DNA from: Ustilago trichophora
Taxonomy: Eukaryota > Basidiomycota > Ustilaginomycetes > Ustilaginales > Ustilaginaceae
DNA length: 64,000 bases
Direction: 5' to 3'
Assembly: GCA_900323505.1 (NCBI GenBank)
Contig: OOIN01000014.1
Location: 558,001-622,000 of the forward strand
Shown here in pieces: positions 19,769 to 30,600 of the stretch; within the stretch, counting starts at the first letter, position 1, and each line of letters begins with the position of its first letter. Under the pieces are notes generated by a model. That model worked only from the letters and a program-made list of their open reading frames with translations, was not told the DNA's origin and did no database searches. Made by a program: the position numbers and the translations under genes.

Positions 19769-21037
19769 ATGGCTTCGAACACGTCTTGCGCCCGTTGCAA
19801 GGTCCTTTTTCCGCCAACACACTTCGTTGGCGTGTCTGGCAGGCCGACCAAGACTTGCGCCAGCTGTCGAAAGCGGCCAGTACCAACAGCCGTTTCTCCC
19901 TACTCTCCGAGCGTGCAGACCCCCCATCTGGTTCGCCGCTCTAGGTCTTCTTCACCTTCTGCTCGCTCGCCATCAACCGCATCCCCTTCTCACGGTCGTA
20001 CACGCCGCGACGACGCCCTTTTCGCGTCAGCAGCATCAGTTCGAGCGCTCGAAACTCGCTTTGGCCGCCTAGAACACAGTCTAGACAGCCAACTTACCCA
20101 GCTCTTCGACGCCATACAGGCTTTACAGCCGCCAACAGACCCAGCACCAGCTCTGCTCCCCCCCCAGCCAGCTCTGCAGGTCTCGCCGCCGCTCCCTGCC
20201 CTACCACCAACACCGCAGGTTCAGCCAGTGACGTCGACGGCGCTCACCTCTGTTGGTAACCCAAACACAACCGCAGGTGAGTTGCCTCTCCTGTCCGTCT
20301 CTCGCTGCTTCCCCTGGGTCCCTGCCAACGTCGTGGCCCTCGTGGAACGCAACCAGCTCCGACCAGAACAGTTGGTCAAGCTTCGCAACCCAGAGTCACG
20401 CGTCTCTCAAGCTGCTGTCCAGTCCACCAGCCTCAACATTGAAGGCGGACAGCTCCGGATCTCCGAGGAGTCTGCCGAGTCGCGCACCTCCGCGTTTGTC
20501 AAGGCCATCCCGTCCATTGCCGCCCTCGCCCAAGTCTGGTTGGTGTACGTAGCTATCCGCGCTCGTCACACCAACAACTGGGAACTCAACGACGCTCTGC
20601 TCTCTCACTTAGAGCAACTCATCGAGTTCAACCAGCTCTACACTTGGCGTGCTGTCGCAGACTACCACCTCGCCGTCTGCAGGCTCCGCTTTGGCACTGG
20701 CGCTGTCATTGAGTGGTCTCATTACGACCCGCAGATTGCCGGTAGGGTACTCTTGCCCTACCATAAGACGGCCAGCCTCCCCCCGACTCGTGGCGAGCCT
20801 AGCTCCAGCTTTCGCCACCCTTCCTCCAACCAGCGTTCCACGCGCCTTCCACGCACAGGCTCTGGCGCTTCCTCCGATCCCTGCAGGAAGTACAACTCTG
20901 GCGCTCATTGCCCGGGTTGTACACGACAACACACTTGTCTTCACTGCCAAGGTCGACACCCGTTGACGCAATGCCCGTCATTCGCCAACAAGGCTACCAC
21001 CAACACCAGCAACGTTCCCGTCAAGAAGGCGAACTAG
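19769..21037 (+). CDS. Retrotransposon Gag-like zinc-finger protein
   Basis: A 422-residue protein from the first ATG of the frame (19769); the open frame extends a little upstream without an ATG. The N-terminus has a two-Cys-pair finger (CARCKVLF, then CASCRKRP). A Pro-rich linker follows around residues 120-160. The C-terminal cluster at about 370-405 (CRKYNSGAHCPGCTRQHTC, then LHCQG and TQCP) has the CCHC-type spacing seen in Gag-like proteins of tyrosine-recombinase retroelements. It should bind the element RNA and form particles. Its end overlaps the RT frame by about 65 bases if RT starts at ATG 20971, with RT in the -1 frame. No break within the frame. Confidence 0.78.
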   Translation: MASNTSCARCKVLFPPTHFVGVSGRPTKTCASCRKRPVPTAVSPYSPSVQTPHLVRRSRSSSPSARSPSTASPSHGRTRRDDALFASAASVRALETRFGRLEHSLDSQLTQLFDAIQALQPPTDPAPALLPPQPALQVSPPLPALPPTPQVQPVTSTALTSVGNPNTTAGELPLLSVSRCFPWVPANVVALVERNQLRPEQLVKLRNPESRVSQAAVQSTSLNIEGGQLRISEESAESRTSAFVKAIPSIAALAQVWLVYVAIRARHTNNWELNDALLSHLEQLIEFNQLYTWRAVADYHLAVCRLRFGTGAVIEWSHYDPQIAGRVLLPYHKTASLPPTRGEPSSSFRHPSSNQRSTRLPRTGSGASSDPCRKYNSGAHCPGCTRQHTCLHCQGRHPLTQCPSFANKATTNTSNVPVKKAN

Positions 21038-22857
21038 TGGTGAGTACGCCCACTCACTCAGGCGACATGCCTCGCCCTCAGCCCGTGCCGCTCCGAATAG
21101 CACCAACCCCGCTGCCCGTGCCGCCCACAACAGCACCCCTCAGGTCTGGGCCAACCCCAGCACCCTCTCCTTCGCTTGTGCCGCCCACAGTAGCACCACT
21201 CCGGCCCGTGCCGCCCACAGTAGCACCAGCTAGGACTGAGCAAACCTCAGCTCCTCTTTCCCGCCCGTCCTTGGACGCTCTCACCAACGGCATTGTCGAC
21301 ATGTCCCCTGACTCTGCCTCAACTTTCCTCTCTGCCTTGCTTTCAGGCACGCCGCCGCTGCCAAGACCCAATACCTTGTGCGAACGGCCCATCTTCGATG
21401 CCACCGACGTCCCAGCAACGGTTGGCACTCTCCAACTGCGGTACTGGTCACAATTCTTAGACCTCTACCCCGACCAAGCCTTCGCCACTCAGCTGCGAGG
21501 CGCTTTGCGCCATGGGGTTAAGCTCGGTTACAACGGTCCTCTGCGACACAATGCTCGACCGGACGTCAACAACTTGCCCATGGATTCAGCCGACGAACAA
21601 CACCTTTGCCGCGAGATCGAAGCTCGCATGCAAGAAGGTCGCCTTCGCCACGTTGCTAACCCTAGCGACGCACGCCTGGTCTGCTCTCCTGTCGGTGTGG
21701 TACCCAAGCCTCACTCTGACAAGAGACGGACCATATACCATCTCTCGCACCCTCGGAAACCAGGTGCGCGACTGCCTTCAGTCAATGATGGCATACATCT
21801 GTCCTTCGTCACCATCTGCTATGAGAGTCTTGACGCCATCATGGAGTTCATTTGCGAACATCCTAGCGCCTCTCTGTGGAAAGCAGACTTGGAGGATGCC
21901 TTTCGTCACGTCATTGTATCCGAGTCTGATGCCAGACTCATGGGTATCCACTTCGACGGACGACATTACCAGGAATGCGCGCTGGCGTTTGGTGGACGCT
22001 CTTCACCATTCCTTTTCAATCTCTTCGCCAAGTTCCTGCACTGGCTCACCACCTTTGCCCTGCAGTCCGTGACACCATCGTCGACCTCGCATTCCGAGGT
22101 GTCACACTACCTCGACGACTTCTTTGGAGCGTCTGACGCTTCTGCCAATCCGGCGACACCAGTCCAGGTCCTCAGCCTTGCCTCGGCTGCACTGGGCTTC
22201 CGGATCAGCCGGAAAAAGACTCTCTGGGACACCACCAGACTGGAGGTGCTGGGCATCGAGCTGGACTCAGTTGCTCAGACCGCCTCCATCACACACCAAC
22301 GCCGCCAGCGCATTCTTCAGCTGTGTGGCCGCATCGTCGACAGAGGACGCGCCTCCCTGCTTGAGTTACAGCAAGTAGCTGGCCATCTCCAGTTCGTAAC
22401 TCGAGTCGCTCCTCACGGTCGTGCTTTCCTTCGCCGTCTCTATGACGCCGTCCGGTCCCACTACAAGGCCCCTTTCGGTCGTCGGATCAGTAAGGCGACT
22501 CGATCTGAATTGCTCTGGTGGATCGACACGCTCAATACATGGGACGGTGTCTCCCTTCTTCAGCCGTCTCCGCTCGTCGTAGAGCATGTATGGACAGATG
22601 CCTCCAAGCGGTGTATTGGTGCTCATCTAGGCACCATGGACGAACCCGTAGCTGCCTTCTCTCACGAGCTAGCTCGTCGACACCGCCGCAAGGACATTCG
22701 CTTCCTGGAGGCTTTGGCAGTCCTCGAAGCTCTCCGTCGCTTTGCCCCCCTCTGGTCGGGTCCTCGCCGAGTGGTGGTACATGTCGACAACGAGAACGTC
22801 GAGTACGGCCTCCGTAAGGGCTCTATACGCGACCCGCAGACCCCGGCGCTCTTTTGA
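20971..22857 (+). CDS. Reverse transcriptase with RNase H, frame ended by an early TGA
   Basis: The frame is open from 20908; the first ATG is 20971, inside the end of gag. It has a Pro/Ala-rich N-terminus with a repeated VPPTVAP unit, then the RT palm (KADLEDAFRHVI, and YLDD at 22108-22119 as the catalytic box) and RNase H (TDAS at 22594-22605, HVDNENVEYGL). YLDD in place of YADD is common in DIRS-order RTs. A TGA at 22855-22857 cuts the RNase H domain, yet the same frame continues with recognisable RNase H sequence (SSEANVLADALSRRRF) to about 23010. The TGA could come from CGA by one C-to-T change, so this copy may be recently inactivated. It could also be a read-through stop, which I think less likely. 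Confidence 0.8.
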   Translation: MPVIRQQGYHQHQQRSRQEGELVVSTPTHSGDMPRPQPVPLRIAPTPLPVPPTTAPLRSGPTPAPSPSLVPPTVAPLRPVPPTVAPARTEQTSAPLSRPSLDALTNGIVDMSPDSASTFLSALLSGTPPLPRPNTLCERPIFDATDVPATVGTLQLRYWSQFLDLYPDQAFATQLRGALRHGVKLGYNGPLRHNARPDVNNLPMDSADEQHLCREIEARMQEGRLRHVANPSDARLVCSPVGVVPKPHSDKRRTIYHLSHPRKPGARLPSVNDGIHLSFVTICYESLDAIMEFICEHPSASLWKADLEDAFRHVIVSESDARLMGIHFDGRHYQECALAFGGRSSPFLFNLFAKFLHWLTTFALQSVTPSSTSHSEVSHYLDDFFGASDASANPATPVQVLSLASAALGFRISRKKTLWDTTRLEVLGIELDSVAQTASITHQRRQRILQLCGRIVDRGRASLLELQQVAGHLQFVTRVAPHGRAFLRRLYDAVRSHYKAPFGRRISKATRSELLWWIDTLNTWDGVSLLQPSPLVVEHVWTDASKRCIGAHLGTMDEPVAAFSHELARRHRRKDIRFLEALAVLEALRRFAPLWSGPRRVVVHVDNENVEYGLRKGSIRDPQTPALF

Positions 22858-23010
22858 GCCATCTTCTCTCTGTGCTTGCAGCAGCACATCGACCTGGTTC
22901 CGATTAGAGTTAGCTCCGAAGCTAACGTTCTCGCTGACGCTCTTTCTCGTCGTCGTTTTGCTTTTGTCCAGCAACACTATCCTCGAGCGTACGCTCTCCT
23001 GCGGTTCAAC
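22858..23010 (+). pseudogene. RNase H C-terminal part, separated from RT by the TGA
   Basis: It continues the RT frame directly after the stop at 22855-22857. The translation includes the final RNase H motif (NVLADALSRR) and then loses similarity. The frame itself stays open to 24174, but beyond about 23010 the recombinase is encoded in the -1 frame, so the rest is shadow. Confidence 0.6.
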
Positions 23011-23069
23011 GCGGCCAATACGGCTCCCAGCCCCCTGCCTCCTTTGTCTCGGCCTCAGGCCTCTCGTCG

Positions 23070-24047
23070 CCAGCAGCCTTCCTCCTCTGGAACGGACTTG
23101 CCTCCAGCACACGCGCATGTTCCACAACGGTGTGCTTCGACTTCGCCTCCTTCGCCGCTTCACGACGTTGCCACCCCTTCCCGTCCTCAGAGACACTCCT
23201 CATCGAATGGGTGGCCGCCCAACACCTTGCCGACAAGACTTACGGCACAGTCAAGCGTGACCTCGCCATCATCAAGTCTTGGCACATCGACCTTGGCCTC
23301 TCCACAGTTGTTTTCGACTCCGAACGCCTGGCCAGAGTCGTTCGAGGCCTCAAGCGAGTTGTTGGGGCTCCGCTCCCCGTCGCCAAGCTCGCCATCACCC
23401 TTCCCCTTCTGCGCCAACTCCTCCGTGCCCTGCCGACAGTCTGCCCCTCACCACACAACCGTCGGATGTTCCGTGCCGCCTTTTGCCTCGCCTTTGCTTG
23501 CTTCCTCCGCTCAGGAGAGCTCACTTGGGAAGCGCAAAACACCGACAATATGCTCACAGTCGGTTCGGTCTGCTTTGCCAGCGACAGGTCGTACGCGACC
23601 ATCACCATCCCCGCCAGCAAGACCGACCCGTTTCGGCAGGGCGTCGCCCTCACAGCACCGGCGGTACTGCTCAGCACTTGCGCCGTCGCTGCTCTCAACG
23701 TGGTGTGCCGGTCACGCCCGTCGTCAGCACCCCTCTTCATCCTCGAAGATGGCCGCCCTTTCGCCAGGTCTTGCTTCGTCGACACCTTACGCCAATGCCT
23801 TGCGGCCTCCGGGATCGAGCCCTCGGCCTACTCTGGCCACTCCTTCCGCCGTGGAGCTGCGACCTGGGCCGCCTCGAACGGTGTCGACGATGACACCATC
23901 CGTGGACTTGGCCGTTGGCGTAGCGACTGCTTCCGTCGATACATCGACAAGTCTGCTGCCGATCGCGCTGCCACCACCAAGGCGGCGCTCTACACCAACG
24001 CCTCAGCCCCCTTGTCACTCGACACCGTCGCCTGGCGCGACATCTAA
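23070..24047 (+). CDS. Tyrosine recombinase of the retrotransposon
   Basis: The start is approximate: the frame has no ATG before the core and is open upstream into the RNase H region, so the protein is probably made as a fusion through a -1 shift from the RT frame. The N-terminal core-binding part starts with LLWNGLASSTR. The catalytic part has Arg (FLRSGEL, codon 23508-23510), the His-x-x-Arg pair (HSFRRG, 23838-23840 and 23847-23849), a Trp-containing GRWRS and the Tyr nucleophile (FRRYID, codon 23940-23942). All the recombinase residues I can check are present. It integrates a circular DNA intermediate, acting at the TGTAG core. It ends 88 bases before repeat B1. Confidence 0.8.
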   Translation, partial: PAAFLLWNGLASSTRACSTTVCFDFASFAASRRCHPFPSSETLLIEWVAAQHLADKTYGTVKRDLAIIKSWHIDLGLSTVVFDSERLARVVRGLKRVVGAPLPVAKLAITLPLLRQLLRALPTVCPSPHNRRMFRAAFCLAFACFLRSGELTWEAQNTDNMLTVGSVCFASDRSYATITIPASKTDPFRQGVALTAPAVLLSTCAVAALNVVCRSRPSSAPLFILEDGRPFARSCFVDTLRQCLAASGIEPSAYSGHSFRRGAATWAASNGVDDDTIRGLGRWRSDCFRRYIDKSAADRAATTKAALYTNASAPLSLDTVAWRDI

Positions 24048-24134
24048 TTGCCTTTCTCTGGGCTCGCCTGTCCTTGCTCTCCAGCCTCAGCTCATGACCG
24101 TTACACCATGCGGTACGCCACTCGCACACCATGT

Positions 24135-24246
24135 GGCCACGGCTGGGAGCTCGCAAGCGACTCTCCCGAGTTAGGCAATCAATTTTTCTCACTCACTTCG
24201 TTTCTTGACACGTGTACCTGACTGTGCTCTCTTGAGAGTGATGTAG
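24135..24246 (+). repeat. Split direct repeat B1
   Basis: A 112-bp copy identical to 24534-24645. Its last five bases, TGTAG, are also the first five of repeat A2. Confidence 0.9.
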
Positions 24247-24411
24247 AGCGTATGTGAAACAGACGCTAGCTTCACTCGGCCGAGAGCACGTGATCGGTGT
24301 ACACGTGTGTCCCTTTGTCTTTTTTCAGAGTTGCCGCACTCGACACTCTTCCTTCTCCTCACCATCATCACTCATTCGCTGCTCGACGTCGTCGACAGCT
24401 CTTTTTCGTCT
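24242..24411 (+). repeat. Split direct repeat A2
   Basis: A 170-bp copy of 18476-18645 with two differences (24304 and 24387 are C here, T in A1). A spacer of 122 bases (24412-24533) separates it from B2. Confidence 0.92.
24310..24318 (-). promoter_or_regulatory. Exact pheromone-response-element match inside repeat A2
   Basis: ACAAAGGGA on the minus strand, the second copy of the site at 18544-18552. Confidence 0.35.
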
Positions 24412-24533
24412 CACCCGCCTCTCCCGTCCCTGTTCACGCCTTGCATGTTAGTTTTGCATGTTGTCATGTCTGTTAGGTCTCACGCGCATTTCGCCTTGCT
24501 TTCACGCGACGCTCGACCACCCGTGCCCCTTAC

Positions 24534-24645
24534 GGCCACGGCTGGGAGCTCGCAAGCGACTCTCCCGAGTTAGGCAATCAATTTTTCTCACTCACTTCGT
24601 TTCTTGACACGTGTACCTGACTGTGCTCTCTTGAGAGTGATGTAG
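24534..24645 (+). repeat. Split direct repeat B2
   Basis: A 112-bp copy identical to B1. Its terminal TGTAG marks the right boundary of the element; unique flank starts with CCCGCTG. Confidence 0.9.
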
Positions 24646-27600
24646 CCCGCTGATGCTTTCCATCTGCACTCTCTGCGCAAAGTTTTTGGAACGAGCTTAA
24701 ATCGACGCTGCTCGATCGTCGTGGAAGACAATTTGAGCGTCGTGACCGGTAGAATATTGGGTGCATGCGTCTGGATCCGGGGGGTCCCATTGCTGTGTTG
24801 CTTGGTTGGTCGAAGCAAACAGAACAACTTCATTAGCGCTGAGTACACGTGTAGCCGTAACCGAGATTGACGCACTACACAAAGCTTTGTCGAGACTTTG
24901 TTCGTGAAACGGCCGACACCAACAAGAATGTGAACATACTCTCGCATCGCATCGCACATCGCATCGCATCCGGATCAGCGACTGATGCCGTCCATTAATT
25001 CGAGGGCACGAGAGGGTCAATCTGTGTGTACGAACGCTGGAAGTGGCTTGAAACGGTATCGCATCTTTCGCCACTTTTTGATTCACAGCTGAAAAGAGAT
25101 GCAAAAAGACATGGCGTGCAAAACAAGGCTCCTTGCTGCGGGCTGAGATCTCTGGGAATTGTCGGAAGCGATCCGATCCTGCAACTCGAAGCAAAAACGC
25201 TTCTGGGACTCTGGGCAAAGAGAGGCCGAGATGTGCTAATGTGCCCTCCTAGACAGAATCCGAATTCGGCTCACACCGAGATGAGCGTCGCTATCGCGGA
25301 GATTGTGCGGCGGTAGTCTTTGATGCGCTGTTCCAAAGCTACATGCCGACTCGTAAGCTGCTGAGACTGCGTGCGTTCCGCTGTCGGGCTCCGATCATGG
25401 GAACCTGACAGCGCCACTCTCTTGAATTTGAACAAGCTTCAAGCCACACTTGACTCAAGCTTCAGTTGCGAGTCTAAATTTTGTATGTGAAAGATGAAGG
25501 ACAAGAGTGTATGTAACCACCTCTCTCCGCTGTCTCTATGTCTCGGTTGAATCCACGTATCAACCTTTTTCTTTTTTTTCTTTCTGTTTGACTCTCCCGA
25601 TCGTTGCGAGCCACCCGAAGTCGTCCCGCGTCCACCGCTACCGGTTGCCTTTGGAAACGCAACCATTGCTGCTTGCCGAGGCGTGACAGATTTCGTAAGA
25701 AGAAGGCAAGGGGGGAGGAGAAAAGGCTTCTGATTTTCACCTGCAAGGAACACGATGCGATAGGGCGACACGGGAGAGACAGAAAGCAGGCATTTGCTCC
25801 GAAGGAGCATTTGCCGCGCGGCTTTTGCGAATCGGATTGTGCCACAGTCCATAGACGCAGGCCAGTAAGAGGGTCTCTCAAGCAATCGGCACGATCAAAA
25901 TAAGGCTGCCTTGATTGTGTTGGTCGGATTGGCATACCAGACACGTCTCGTTTGGTCGACGACACCAGAATAGAGAGAGTGAACATGGCGGGAAGCGATC
26001 CAGACAAGCAGCAAAGTCGCTCGAATCTGAGATGATGACCACGTGGTGTTCACTGTGTTTAGTACGGAAATGAGATCAAGAGAAGAGCATCGTGACAAGG
26101 TAATGGCTCCAGGGCCACAATCGCTGTATGAAGAAATCTCAACAAAGAAGCTCAGCGAGACCACTCCTCCTCCGTATCGCCTGGAAAACATTCACATGCT
26201 CCCATCATTAGCGCCGTCTAATCACCGAGCGATGTCCTTTGGAGTCGCCCTTTCTTGTCTTTCGCTGTCCACCTAATGAGCACCATTTGCGTCCGCAAGC
26301 CGTCGGGACAGCATCGATAGCTGCGACACTAAAAGAGCAATGCCTTGGATGAGTGGAATCCATCTGAACCTGATCAACCGGCGGACATTACTCTGATCTG
26401 CTGTGTCAAAAAGTATCAAGGCCCAATTCGGAGAAGCGCGGCTCAGCCAGACACAAGCATGAGAGACAACCAGAGCTGCAATTCGTCTAGGCTACGTGCC
26501 ACATTCCCACCTTCTCTTCTCCCATTCCATCCTTAACGCCTCCGCCGACGCCTCGCCAATGAAATGATCAGCCCTTGCACCATGACGACATCAAGCACTT
26601 CTAACCCTAGCCGCGCTAACGCTGGCAGAAGGTGCTGCATCGATCACGAGCCGAAGAAGGATGGCTGGTTGAGGTGGAAGTATCAGCGCCTATGTGCGCC
26701 TCGAAGTTATGCCCCGCCAGATTCGCATGTGCTGGTTGCATCTCCCAATCAATGCTCTTTGGCGTGTCACGCCTCGCTTGCAAGGGTTTGACTGGTTGAT
26801 AGGCATCCTTGCAGTAACGTCAACGTGACTTGCTTGCGTGCTCCTTTCTGGGAATCTCCCCGCTTCCCTTTGCTATAAAGAGACAACACATTCAGAAACA
26901 ACAGCCTCTCTGGGTGCAATTCAGCTTCCGCCCCACAAGACGGAATCAAAGACAGTCTCTCTTTTCACTTGTGGAATGCTGTTGTTGGTCAGAACAAAGC
27001 AGCGGTAACGCGTTTGAAATTTCACAGTCCGACGCCGCTGACGTTCTGGGAGACTGTTCCAGTGAAAGCAACGCAAAATTACGCGACTTGTCCACCGCTC
27101 TTTGCTCTCTCGCAATGTTTGCAATTTTCATTCGAAATTTGGTTGTGACTCGCTGTGGAAATTGTACCAGTCGGCACCCTTGATCGGGGCTCGATCCGGT
27201 GGCGCAGCCGCTTTCGCTTAAATTTGACTGCATTGCAGCAGTCCAATATCCTCCTCCACTTTGCACCCTTTGTTTTGGCCAACACCCTGTTTTCTCTCGA
27301 AATGGACTCTGCCGCACCTTCATGGCACAAGACAATGGGCGGTGCTTAAGTGACAGCCGATGGGCGTGGAAGTTGGCAGTTGCATAAAGCATCGGGTCTT
27401 CTTTTCATCTCAACATCTGCCACATGAAAAAATGTTTTGCTGTTCCTCAGCTAACGACACCTGCTGGAGCCTTTTGACGCCGACACCGTAAGCGAGCCCA
27501 TGCAGGATACTCTTGTGCCCCCTTTGCGGAGAGCGAATCTCTCTCGCTTCTTTCGTGCACGCTTGCTTGAGCAGTGACGCGGAAACCTTTTGTTGTTTGG

Positions 27601-30600
27601 TCTGCCACAGCAAAGTTGAAACGTGCCATTTCCAGCTGCTGCTCAGTGCACGGCAGTGCTCCTCCAGTGACGACGAAGAGCAACAATCAATGGAGAGGCA
27701 CCTCATCTGTCTTTAAACATATTCAAGTGGCGTACTTTCACACAGTTCAAGTGCATAAGGTTGATTCTCCCATCCGGATCTCAGGGTGCAGCAAGACGCG
27801 TTGTTCTTGCATTCATTGCATCTGTTGCAGCTGCAACATCGGAAGTGGAAGTCCCCGTATCTCCTGGCGATCGGTGTGACGCTCGATGTGAGACTATTTT
27901 GACTGGGGAGGTAGGCGGTCGAAGCAATACGAATGATAGCCGCATAGCTATCATACAGTCACTCTGGGTTTGCCTTTTTTCCCCTTCCCCACTGTCTCCC
28001 AATGCCGGAAAGTATGAAGAAATTTCGGCGAATTCAACGGGACCCTGGCTATCAACTCAGCACCGAATTCGCGCTTTTCTGCGGTACAACACATAGTCAC
28101 GCTCGTCCGACTCGTGTGGTACTGGGCGAGTATAAACCTTTTCTTTGCCTCTGAGTTTGTATTGCCATCCTCAGACATCATGTACTGTACAGTACAGTAT
28201 GGCTGTTCATACAAGTTGGGTGAAGTACAATGTGGCTTGGCACAAGGATGATGCTACTCAGGTCCGTTTCGATGTACCGCAGCTGAGCGCTTTTGACCTT
28301 AATTCTCTCTGCCTTTGTCTGCTTCGTTCAAGCTTGCATTGCATCTTTCCTCTGTGCGCGCCAAGGGAAAGAAAAACAACGGCTCTGCTTCAAGTGCCTG
28401 CATCGTGGCCTCGAGTGTCTCGGGTCTTGTTTTGAGTTGTCCTTCGCCTTTGAGCTTTCCCAATGACAGTGCGATTCTCGCTTAGACCCTTGCGACCGTT
28501 GCTATGTGCCGGGAAATCCTTCCTTCGGTTTGTTTTCCCTGGGGCTATCGGTCCCTCTATCTTGATGTCCTTGCTCCAGCGATCGTGCTGCTACTTGTCA
28601 CTCTGAGGCCTAACTATGATGTGTTTGACCCGCCCAATAGTTCTTCAAAATTCAAAGTGTATGGTCTTGGTTCGCACATCTCCTGGACTACCCTCCCAAA
28701 TGCTAGCTGTCCTCGTCTCGGCACATGATCGCTCTCGGCTAAAAATCAGCAGCAGGCGCTATGAATTCCCTTACTCTCTCTTTCTCTCTCTCTCCTTCTC
28801 CTCTGGCACGGCCGCATGACCTCGAGGAAAAGACAGAACACCGGTGTGTCCGCGTATGGCCCCTGGCCTGCATTTCGCAGGCGCCCTCCACCCGTACCCG
28901 AGCTCTGCCTGTCCTCGACAGCTGCAGCACGTTTGTGCACTTCTCTCGCATGAGACTTCCCAGAAACTTTGGCCCCTTCGTCCTCGTTCGCCCTCATCCG
29001 GCCTGATTTGATTTTGATTTCGGTTTGGCTTTGGGTTGTTTGTATGTAGCTTGTCGTGTGGCGCGCACTGTCACACCCAAAATGAGAATCGACAATGTGC
29101 GGGTGTGTGCGCTTGGCCAGGCAAACGTCTTGGCTGAGTTTTCTCGGTCCCATCTGTGCAGAAAAGCACGACCCTGCGTAGACTGGCGATCGCGAGCTGG
29201 CCTGGGCACAACCTGGGTGTTGGCCGCTCACAGCCCAAGCCCAGTTGCAAGTACACAAGAGTGTCGCCCACATCGAGTTGGCATCGCAACTCTTCCGCAG
29301 CAGCTTCGGATGCACCCAATCTGCCAAGTCGTTCAAGTTGCTCAGCAGCTCCATCCGTCCACTCTTTCGGCTGGCTCTGTGGCCTCAGTTGGCTAAGAAC
29401 AACGACCCGCAAATTTGCCGAAGAAAACGGTTTTTGCTCGTCTCCAAGCAAAGAAAGAGTGCTCAAAAGTTCGGATCTTTAAACTGCGACCTTTGCTTTC
29501 CGACAGCTCCGCTCTTTCCGTGCAGCTTGCCTCCTGCCTCCAACCTAACTCTTCTGCCTCTCGTGTGTGTCGCCCTCGCACCGTCACAGTCTCTTTGTGC
29601 TATCCTCGCACCGTGACTTGCAAGTGCATCCACTTTTCCTTCGTCACAGAGGTTGAACCGCTCTTCTGTCCTGGGTCTCCCTTTGCACTTGTTCTCCCCT
29701 CTCCTCTGCCTATCTGACCGTCTCTCTTTCCCCTTGTCCTTCGCCTCGCTTCTTTCCGCTTCACTTTCGTCTCTTGACACTGCTGCTCGAGTCGAGCGTC
29801 CATTTCTCGTCTACTATGAAATAGTTTCATCAACATTTCTAGACAGTCGTCATCCTCCTTCGCCTCCAACTCGCCCTCATCCATCTTTACTCTCCTGTTC
29901 CTGTCCTTCACTGCCATCCACGTCAACCGTTTGCCCCCTCGCGATCTCTCTCCTTGCGAATCACGCAACGCAACGAGAGGGCGGTGCATCCGACAGCAGA
30001 CATCCCCTTTTCGCCGCATCGACATAGGCTTATCTCATCTACACAGACACTCGGATGGCAGATCTGTACGGCGTTCAAAGGGTCTTTGTTTCGTTTGCAA
30101 GCCAAAGGGTTGGTTGAACCTTGAGCTTCTCAAAGTGCCTCGCCCTTTCCTTCCCCCCTTCGCATCTTTCTTCTCCTTCCCCCTCTCACCCATTCCCTCA
30201 AAATTCATCCGCCTTCCCTCTCATCCTTCAAAAGGAGATTCCTGAACCCTGGCGTCTCTCGACTCGTCAGAGAGAAAAGACAGCTGGTGCCGATTGCTAC
30301 ACATGTTGGGGCACCTCGCCTTCTCTCCTTCTATCTTGACATCCCTAGCTGCCGCCTCCTTGAGCAATTCTTTCGCGAGACCAATTCTTCAAACTTTCAC
30401 TCTTCCCCTGTCGACTGTCGGCCCACGTCCTTGGTTGGCACACGCCACTCTACCTCGACCCGCCCTTTGATCCTGTCGCAACGCCACATCTTGTCGACCT
30501 CTCGTTGTCTCCTGCCAGTCAAGTCTTGTCCTTGGGTGTACCAGCGGCCGCGCCGATACGCTCGCTCACAGCAGCCTGCACCAGACCGTCCAGCACCGGA

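Larger units (their letters stand above)
18476..24645 (+). mobile_element. Ngaro-type tyrosine-recombinase retrotransposon with split direct repeats
   Basis: A 6.17-kb element. Repeat A occurs at 18476-18645 and 24242-24411 (170 bp, two mismatches). Repeat B occurs at 24135-24246 and 24534-24645 (112 bp, identical). The order A1 - coding - B1/A2 - B2 is the split direct repeat layout described for Ngaro and PAT elements of the DIRS order, not LTRs or inverted repeats. The 5-bp word TGTAG begins A1, lies at the B1/A2 overlap and ends B2, as expected for the recombination core. No target duplication flanks it, and the predicted empty site is AAATAC-TGTAG-CCCGC. The three frames encode a zinc-finger Gag, RT/RNase H and a tyrosine recombinase. 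An integrase or LTR element is ruled out by the recombinase and the repeat layout. Confidence 0.9.

Noticed and set aside
25474..26007. 177-residue minus-strand open frame
   Set aside because: No domain, mixed low-complexity content, overlapping open frames of equal quality.
12058..27036. Short shared string AAATTTCACAG with similar flanks near 12065 and 27018
   Set aside because: Match is too short to separate from chance; no longer alignment seen by eye.
28746..29354. 202-residue minus-strand open frame in the gene-poor region
   Set aside because: Composition follows the CT-rich opposite strand, no domain or signal, no conserved-looking blocks.
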